Shown in pieces: positions 15,481 through 23,076 of a stretch of DNA of 23,076 nt. A program made the position numbers and the translations under genes. The stretch covers positions 1-23,076 of the forward strand of contig JAQVZK010000001.1 of the NCBI GenBank assembly GCA_028708195.1. Reading direction: 5' to 3'. The notes beneath the pieces were generated by a model. It saw only the letters and a list, made by a program, of their open reading frames with translations, did no database searches and was not told the DNA's origin. Origin of the DNA: Desulfovibrio sp. (GTDB lineage Bacteria > Desulfobacterota > Desulfovibrionia > Desulfovibrionales > Desulfovibrionaceae). Every line of letters starts with the position of its first letter. The first letter of the stretch is position 1.

Positions 15481-15500
15481 AGTAGTATCTCGGTGGGCGG

Positions 15501-17612
15501 TTACTGGCCCGCAGCCAGTTTTTCGGCGGCGGCCTGCACAGCAGTAATGGCCACGGTATTTACAATGTCGGGCACGGTGCACCCGCGCGACAGGTCATTG
15601 ACGGGCTTGTTGAGGCCCTGAAGCACGGGGCCGATGGCCACCGCGCCAGCAGCGCGCTGCACAGCCTTGTAGGTATTGTTGCCCGTATTGAGGTCGGGGA
15701 AGATGAAGACAGTGGCCTTGCCGGCCACCTGGCTGTCGGGCATCTTGGTTTTGGCCACGCTGGGGTCAATGGCGGCGTCGTACTGCAGGGGGCCTTCAAG
15801 CGCAAGGTCAGGAGCCATTTCTTTGGCAATGCGGGTGGCTTCAACCACAATATCCACGTCCGCACCCTTGCCGGACGTGCCGGTGGAGTACGAAAGCATG
15901 GCCACGCGGGGCTCAATGCCAAAAACTTCGGCCGTATGGGCCGACGCAATGGCGATTTCTGCAAGCTGTTGGGCCGTGGGGTTGGGGTTGACGGCGCAGT
16001 CGCCGAAAACCAGCACACGGTCCTTGAGGCACATAAGAAAGACCGAGGACACAACCGAGAAGTTGGGTTTGGTCTTCACAAATTCAAATGCAGGGCGAAT
16101 GGTGTGGGCCGTGGTGTTGATAGCACCCGAAACCATGCCGTCGGCATCGTCTACCTTGACCATCATTGTGGCGTAGTAGGTGGGGTCTGTCATCGTGTCA
16201 CGGGCCTGCTCGGGCGAAATGCCCTTTTTTTTGCGCAGATCGTAATAGGTGTTGGCGTATTCATCGAATTTAGCGGAATTGACGGGGTCAATAAGGGTCG
16301 CTTTTTCGATGTCCAGGCCAAGGATGTTGGTATTGGTGCGGATTTTGTCCACATCGCCCAGCAGGGTGATGTGGGACACATCGCGGCGCAGCAGAATGTC
16401 TGTAGCGCGGAGTATGCGTTCTTCAGTGCCTTCGGCCAGAACGATGCGCATCTTGTCGGCCTTGGCGCGTTCGATAAGTTCGAACTCGAACATCATGGGC
16501 GTGATGCGCGCACTGCGTTTGCTCACAATGCGGCTGGCGATTTCCTTGCCGTTGACGTGCTGTTCGAAAAGACCAAGCACGGTGTTGATCTTGCGTACGT
16601 TGCCGGGCTCGATGGGGGCGATAAGCTCCTGCAGGGCCAGCATGGTATTGTAGGTGTGGCCCTTGGTCAGCAGGTTGGGCAGGGGAGAAGCCGTCCAGCC
16701 TTCAATGAACTTGCACACTTCCTCATCCGGGCGGATGCCGCCTGTGAGCAGCACACCAGCAATGTCGGGCGTGGAGGAGGTGAGGCGCGAGGCAATGGCG
16801 GCCAGCAGCACATCGGCGCGGTCGCCGGGGGTGACCACAAGCTGGTCTTTGGCGATATAGCGCAGCACGTTGTTAACGTGCATGGCCGCGATAAGGTAGT
16901 CGTCCACCAGGGCATCCAGGCGGTCTTCGCCAAACAGCACTTCTGCGTCCAGACCCTTTTTCACGTCGCCCATGGTGGGTTGGCCGATGGTGGGCTCGTT
17001 GGGGACGGCGTAAATGAGGGCCGTGCGCTCATCGGTGCTGAAATGGCCGCGCAATTCGTCAAGTTCTGTCTGGGTGAGGTTGCGGCGGTTGATGATGGTG
17101 GCCACAACGTCCAGAGAATAGGGGGCCAGGCTGTCCATAGTGATCTGAAGAGAATCACGGATGTCTTCTGCCGTGGACTTTTGCCCGCTGGTTACAAGAA
17201 TAACGGGCGTGCCCAGGTTGGCGGCAATTTCGGCATTGAGTTCAAACTCGAACAGCGGATCCTTGGCCAGAAAGTCCGTGCCCACGCAAAGCACAAAATC
17301 AAAGGTTTCCAGCAGCTTTTTGTACTTCTGGATAATGTTTTCAATGAGCAGGTTACGCGAGCCCTGATTGATGATCTGGCGGGCTTCGCGCTGGGTGTAG
17401 GCGAAGGTGTCGGCATAGTCCATCTTGAGCTTGAAGTATTCAAGCATCAGGTGGATGTCCGGGTCACGGTCGTCCCATAGGGGTTCATTGATGATGGGGC
17501 GAAAGAACGCCACGTTACGCATACTGCGGCTGAGCAGCTGCATGGCTCCCAGGGCGATGGCGCTTTTGCCCGTCATGGGGCCGGTGGCAGTGATATAGAG
17601 TCCATTATACAT
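15501..17612 (-). CDS. pta: Phosphate acetyltransferase, long form
   Basis: Transfers the acetyl group of acetyl-CoA to phosphate, making acetyl phosphate for AckA. The 703-residue protein is the long, multi-domain type. An N-terminal P-loop-like domain related to dethiobiotin synthetase/CobB (GPMTGKS, 11-17) is followed by a DRTGG domain (about 205-320). The catalytic phosphate acetyl/butyryltransferase domain (about 375-700) has RIVLAEGTEERILRA, VSGAINTTAHTIRPAFEF, SYSTGTSGKGADVD, QYDAAIDPSVAKTK and FIFPDLNTGNNTYKAVQR. In enteric bacteria the N-terminal part is regulatory. The ATG at 17612 was chosen because GGGGA lies at proper spacing and the conserved MYNGLYIT start follows; the 20-residue upstream extension lacks both. 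It lies between por and ackA on the same strand. Confidence 0.97.
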   Translation of the reverse strand: MYNGLYITATGPMTGKSAIALGAMQLLSRSMRNVAFFRPIINEPLWDDRDPDIHLMLEYFKLKMDYADTFAYTQREARQIINQGSRNLLIENIIQKYKKLLETFDFVLCVGTDFLAKDPLFEFELNAEIAANLGTPVILVTSGQKSTAEDIRDSLQITMDSLAPYSLDVVATIINRRNLTQTELDELRGHFSTDERTALIYAVPNEPTIGQPTMGDVKKGLDAEVLFGEDRLDALVDDYLIAAMHVNNVLRYIAKDQLVVTPGDRADVLLAAIASRLTSSTPDIAGVLLTGGIRPDEEVCKFIEGWTASPLPNLLTKGHTYNTMLALQELIAPIEPGNVRKINTVLGLFEQHVNGKEIASRIVSKRSARITPMMFEFELIERAKADKMRIVLAEGTEERILRATDILLRRDVSHITLLGDVDKIRTNTNILGLDIEKATLIDPVNSAKFDEYANTYYDLRKKKGISPEQARDTMTDPTYYATMMVKVDDADGMVSGAINTTAHTIRPAFEFVKTKPNFSVVSSVFLMCLKDRVLVFGDCAVNPNPTAQQLAEIAIASAHTAEVFGIEPRVAMLSYSTGTSGKGADVDIVVEATRIAKEMAPDLALEGPLQYDAAIDPSVAKTKMPDSQVAGKATVFIFPDLNTGNNTYKAVQRAAGAVAIGPVLQGLNKPVNDLSRGCTVPDIVNTVAITAVQAAAEKLAAGQ

Positions 17613-17706
17613 AAGCTTCCCCTGATTGTGCCTGGCAGGCTGACAGGATGACGCGAAAAGGGCGCAGGCCATAACCCGCGCCCCGGCCTATAGTTCTATG
17701 GCATGG

Positions 17707-17755
17707 CCGCGTCCGCCACCTGAAGCCCGTAGTCGGGGTCTGGTGGCGGACGCGG
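17707..17755. terminator. 14-bp hairpin after por
   Basis: Arms 17707-17720 and 17742-17755 are perfectly complementary. The 21-nt loop contains a further small stem (CCCG/CGGG). It starts 17 bp past the por stop at 17773, with no U-run in the leftward direction. It may terminate or stabilise the por message and reduce readthrough into pta. Confidence 0.6.
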
Positions 17756-17772
17756 TGTTCATTCGTAGGTTC

Positions 17773-21429
<3,657 letters not shown>

Positions 21430-21645
21430 CTTTGGGAACCTTTGGGATTTTTTTGAAATCACGCGTTTGGACAAATTTATCGCATCAAATCATGGCCGTC
21501 CATAAAAGAATATCTGGATGCTTCAAAGGCGGCGTCTGAACCCGCGATTTTTCGTGGCAGAAAATGCTTACCATAAAGCTGATTGTTTGAACAGTTAAAT
21601 CAGGCCTGACCGCAAAATTTTTCCCGACAGATCAAAAGAGATATT

Positions 21646-21675
21646 TTATCAGATATTCCCGGTACATCCTATAAT
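21646..21675 (+). promoter_or_regulatory. Promoter of the candidate small RNA
   Basis: TTATCA (21646-21651) and a consensus TATAAT (21670-21675) lie 18 bp apart in an AT-rich stretch. They point rightwards to a region with no ORF that ends in a T8 run. Confidence 0.5.
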
Positions 21676-21680
21676 ATGAG

Positions 21681-21860
21681 GGTTGAGAGCGTTTTTTGAA
21701 GCCCAAAAAAATGTGAAAAAACTACCACAAGCCCGTGGGCATAGTGGTGGTTCTGACAAGTAAAATGCGCCGGAGTATGCGCGCCCGCGTGGCTCACAGG
21801 CAGCAGCGCGTTGCATGCAACAAGGCTGCGCGAATGGTAATCCTTACGGATATTTTTTTT
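21681..21860 (+). ncRNA. Candidate ~180-nt small RNA
   Basis: A transcript starting about 21681 would run to the T8 run at 21853-21860. Its first bases (GGTTG) can pair with TAATCC just before the T-run, closing the molecule end to end. Inside are a stem ACCAC/GTGGT with an inner GCC/GGC (21724-21748) and a 12-base palindrome GTTGCATGCAAC (about 21813-21824). Size and end-to-end pairing recall 6S RNA, but I could not match conserved 6S features, so it is left unclassified. The terminator stem directly before the T-run is weak (4 bp). Confidence 0.35.
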
Positions 21861-21886
21861 GACGATTGCCAATAAGAAATTTAAAT
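21859..21886 (+). promoter_or_regulatory. Possible promoter for the chemoreceptor gene
   Basis: TTGACG (21859-21864) and TTAAAT (21881-21886) lie 16 bp apart and would give a leader of about 320 nt. A sigma-28-like GCCGATTG follows at about 21894-21901 with a poor -35. Neither is strong. Confidence 0.3.
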
Positions 21887-21936
21887 ACCTGCCGATTGTG
21901 TGTATTACGACTACGAATGGGGCATGGCAGAGACCG

Positions 21937-21955
21937 CGCGCGGCAAAACCGCGCG
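21937..21955. repeat. 7-bp GC hairpin in the chemoreceptor leader
   Basis: CGCGCGG (21937-21943) pairs with CCGCGCG (21949-21955) around a CAAAA loop. No T-run follows, so it is unlikely to be a classic terminator. Confidence 0.4.
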
Positions 21956-22215
21956 TTGCAGTGTTCACGGGAAGGCAAGGGATGCCGGTTGACAAGTGGC
22001 AGTCCTCGCCGTAGGGGTTTGTTGCAAATAGTAACTGGTGTGTTTACGCAGCAAGGCTGCATGCTGGCAAAAGCGCGGTGCGTTTGTGCGCCCAGCCTTT
22101 TGTAGGCGTGCAGGGTTTGTCTGTGGTGGGGCTTTGCCGTCCAGATTTTGGGGATCGGAGCAGAAAAAACTGCATTGTCAGTATCCATATGTAGTGAGTA
22201 TTTCCAGGGGGAACC

Positions 22216-23076
22216 ATGTTCTGGAAAAATATTTCCATCGGCAAGAAGCTGTGTCTTGGTTTTGGCGTCAGCCTGGTGGGCATGATCTGCTTTGCCGTGG
22301 TGGCCTGGTATGCGTCCAACCAGGTCATGACCTTGGCAGACCGCGCGCTGCAAAAGCAGAATAATGCCCTTATTTTTGCCATGCGCGAGGCCGACCACCT
22401 GCACTGGAAGGAAAGGGTCGGCAGCTTTGTTGCCATGCCGCCCGCAGACGGCAAGCTTGCCGTGCAGAAAGACGGCCATAAATGCCTTTTTGGAAATTGG
22501 TTCTATAATGGCGGGCGTGAAGAGGTAGAGGCCATTTTGCCCTCCACGGCTGGCCATTTTAAAAGTATGGAAGCCGCCCACCTGGACCTGCACCGGAGCG
22601 CTTCGGATATCGAGCGGCTTGTGCAGGCAGGTGACCTGCAGGGGGCCAGGGCGCTGTATAATAGCGTAACCCTGGCCAAGTCGGCGGCGGTGGTGGAGAC
22701 GCTCGGGCAGTTGCGCACAATGATGCTGAAAGCCGCCGACGCTGACAGAGAAAGCTACAAGGAAACAATGGCTCGCGAGGTATATGCGGTTATTGTGCTG
22801 CTGGCGGTGGTGCTCGCGGGCATGGTTATTTCTGGCGTGGCCATAACGCGGTCTATCCGTAATCCTTTGCGCGGGCTTGTGGACAAGTCGGCCCAAGTGG
22901 TGGCGGGAAATCTTGATGTGGACCTGCGCCTGCGGCGCCGGGATGAAATCGGCGCACTGTCGCAGGCCTTGGGCGCTTTGCTTGACAACCTCAAGCTCAA
23001 GCTGGCCGAAAACGAGAAAAAGTCTGAAGAAGCGCAGGCCAGTGCCGAGCACGCTGGCAATGCTCTTAAAGATGCA
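22216..23076 (+). CDS. Methyl-accepting chemotaxis protein with extracytoplasmic CZB domain (C terminus beyond window)
   Basis: The first 287 residues are present with no stop at the right edge. TM1 spans about 12-33 and TM2 about 189-210. A HAMP domain (about 211-265, SIRNPLRGLVDKSAQVVAGNLDVDL...RRDEIGALSQAL) and the start of the cytoplasmic coiled coil follow. Between the membrane helices, residues 60-126 carry the full chemoreceptor zinc-binding (CZB) signature: H61xxW64, C90xxGxW95 and H122xxxH126, the 3-His/1-Cys ligand set. CZB domains are best known as cytoplasmic C-terminal modules (for example in TlpD), so the placement here points outside the membrane. The ATG at 22216 has AGGGGGA at proper spacing. 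The signalling hairpin is off-window, so assignment as a chemoreceptor rests on the TM-sensor-TM-HAMP layout; a HAMP-containing kinase or cyclase is not excluded. Confidence 0.88.
   Translation, partial: MFWKNISIGKKLCLGFGVSLVGMICFAVVAWYASNQVMTLADRALQKQNNALIFAMREADHLHWKERVGSFVAMPPADGKLAVQKDGHKCLFGNWFYNGGREEVEAILPSTAGHFKSMEAAHLDLHRSASDIERLVQAGDLQGARALYNSVTLAKSAAVVETLGQLRTMMLKAADADRESYKETMAREVYAVIVLLAVVLAGMVISGVAITRSIRNPLRGLVDKSAQVVAGNLDVDLRLRRRDEIGALSQALGALLDNLKLKLAENEKKSEEAQASAEHAGNALKDA

Noticed and set aside
15936..17480. 514-codon open frame opposite pta
   Set aside because: Same codon-bias artefact; the minus-strand frame is an unmistakable phosphate acetyltransferase.
17613..17672. 20-residue N-terminal extension of Pta
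   Set aside because: No ribosome site; the family start MYNGLYIT with GGGGA upstream fits the ATG at 17612.
21590..21600. FNR/CRP-like palindrome near TGATTGTTTGAACAGTTAAA
   Set aside because: Only the outer five bases are symmetric; the core does not match FNR, HcpR or Rex consensus sites.
21669..21995. 108-codon minus-strand ORF in the por-chemoreceptor gap
   Set aside because: No family resemblance or ribosome site, and it runs through poly-A/T tracts and hairpins.
22120..22140. Sigma-54-like GG..GC element before the chemoreceptor
   Set aside because: The GG-GC spacing is 9 rather than the required 10 bases, and the flanking consensus is absent.
21844..23052. 402-codon open frame on the minus strand over the right end
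   Set aside because: It overlaps the chemoreceptor coding strand, which has TM, CZB and HAMP motifs and a good ribosome site. The minus frame has none.

Overview
The window looks like a chromosomal segment of a Desulfovibrio-type sulfate reducer (Desulfovibrionaceae). That is inference. It rests on a high-GC sequence, a pyruvate:ferredoxin oxidoreductase (PFOR) very close to the well-known D. africanus enzyme as I recall it, an acetate kinase of the D. vulgaris type, a long two-domain phosphotransacetylase, a cobyric acid synthase, and motility and chemotaxis genes scattered as single units. No rRNA, tRNA, CRISPR array, insertion sequence or prophage gene is visible.

Layout. 1-5230 is transcribed leftwards and contains four complete genes and the start of a fifth: a family-2 glycosyltransferase cut by the left edge, overlapping shikimate kinase (aroL); the flagellar stator pair motA-motB; and a large AsmA-family envelope protein. 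A divergent promoter region (5231-5467) separates these from a rightward block (5468-13950). That block holds cobQ, a possible 51-residue ORF, a hybrid histidine kinase (HAMP, HisKA, HATPase, receiver, Hpt), cheW, and a small sugar-decoration cluster. The cluster is a DegT-type aminotransferase, a broken gtrA-like gene and a second family-2 glycosyltransferase. A perfect 20-bp hairpin at 14108-14151 separates it from the convergent leftward block por-pta-ackA (21321 down to 14219). The last 1.7 kb holds an 894-bp stretch without protein genes, which contains a candidate small-RNA gene, and then the first 287 codons of a methyl-accepting chemotaxis protein.

How the genes work together. por, pta and ackA form the full route from pyruvate through acetyl-CoA and acetyl phosphate to acetate plus ATP, which is the substrate-level phosphorylation branch of lactate and pyruvate oxidation in sulfate reducers. 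motAB, cheW and the chemoreceptor serve flagellar taxis. Aminotransferase, GtrA-like protein and glycosyltransferase would act on surface polysaccharide, but the gtrA-like member appears inactivated.

Most of the window is ordinary core genome and I do not see a clear new multi-gene system. The points most worth a second look are: a complete zinc-binding CZB motif set placed in the extracytoplasmic part of the terminal chemoreceptor; a candidate ~180-nt RNA upstream of it with a consensus -10 and a T8 tail; the decayed gtrA; a MotB with almost no cytoplasmic tail; an altered signature motif in acetate kinase; and several long perfect hairpins at gene ends that lack U-tracts.
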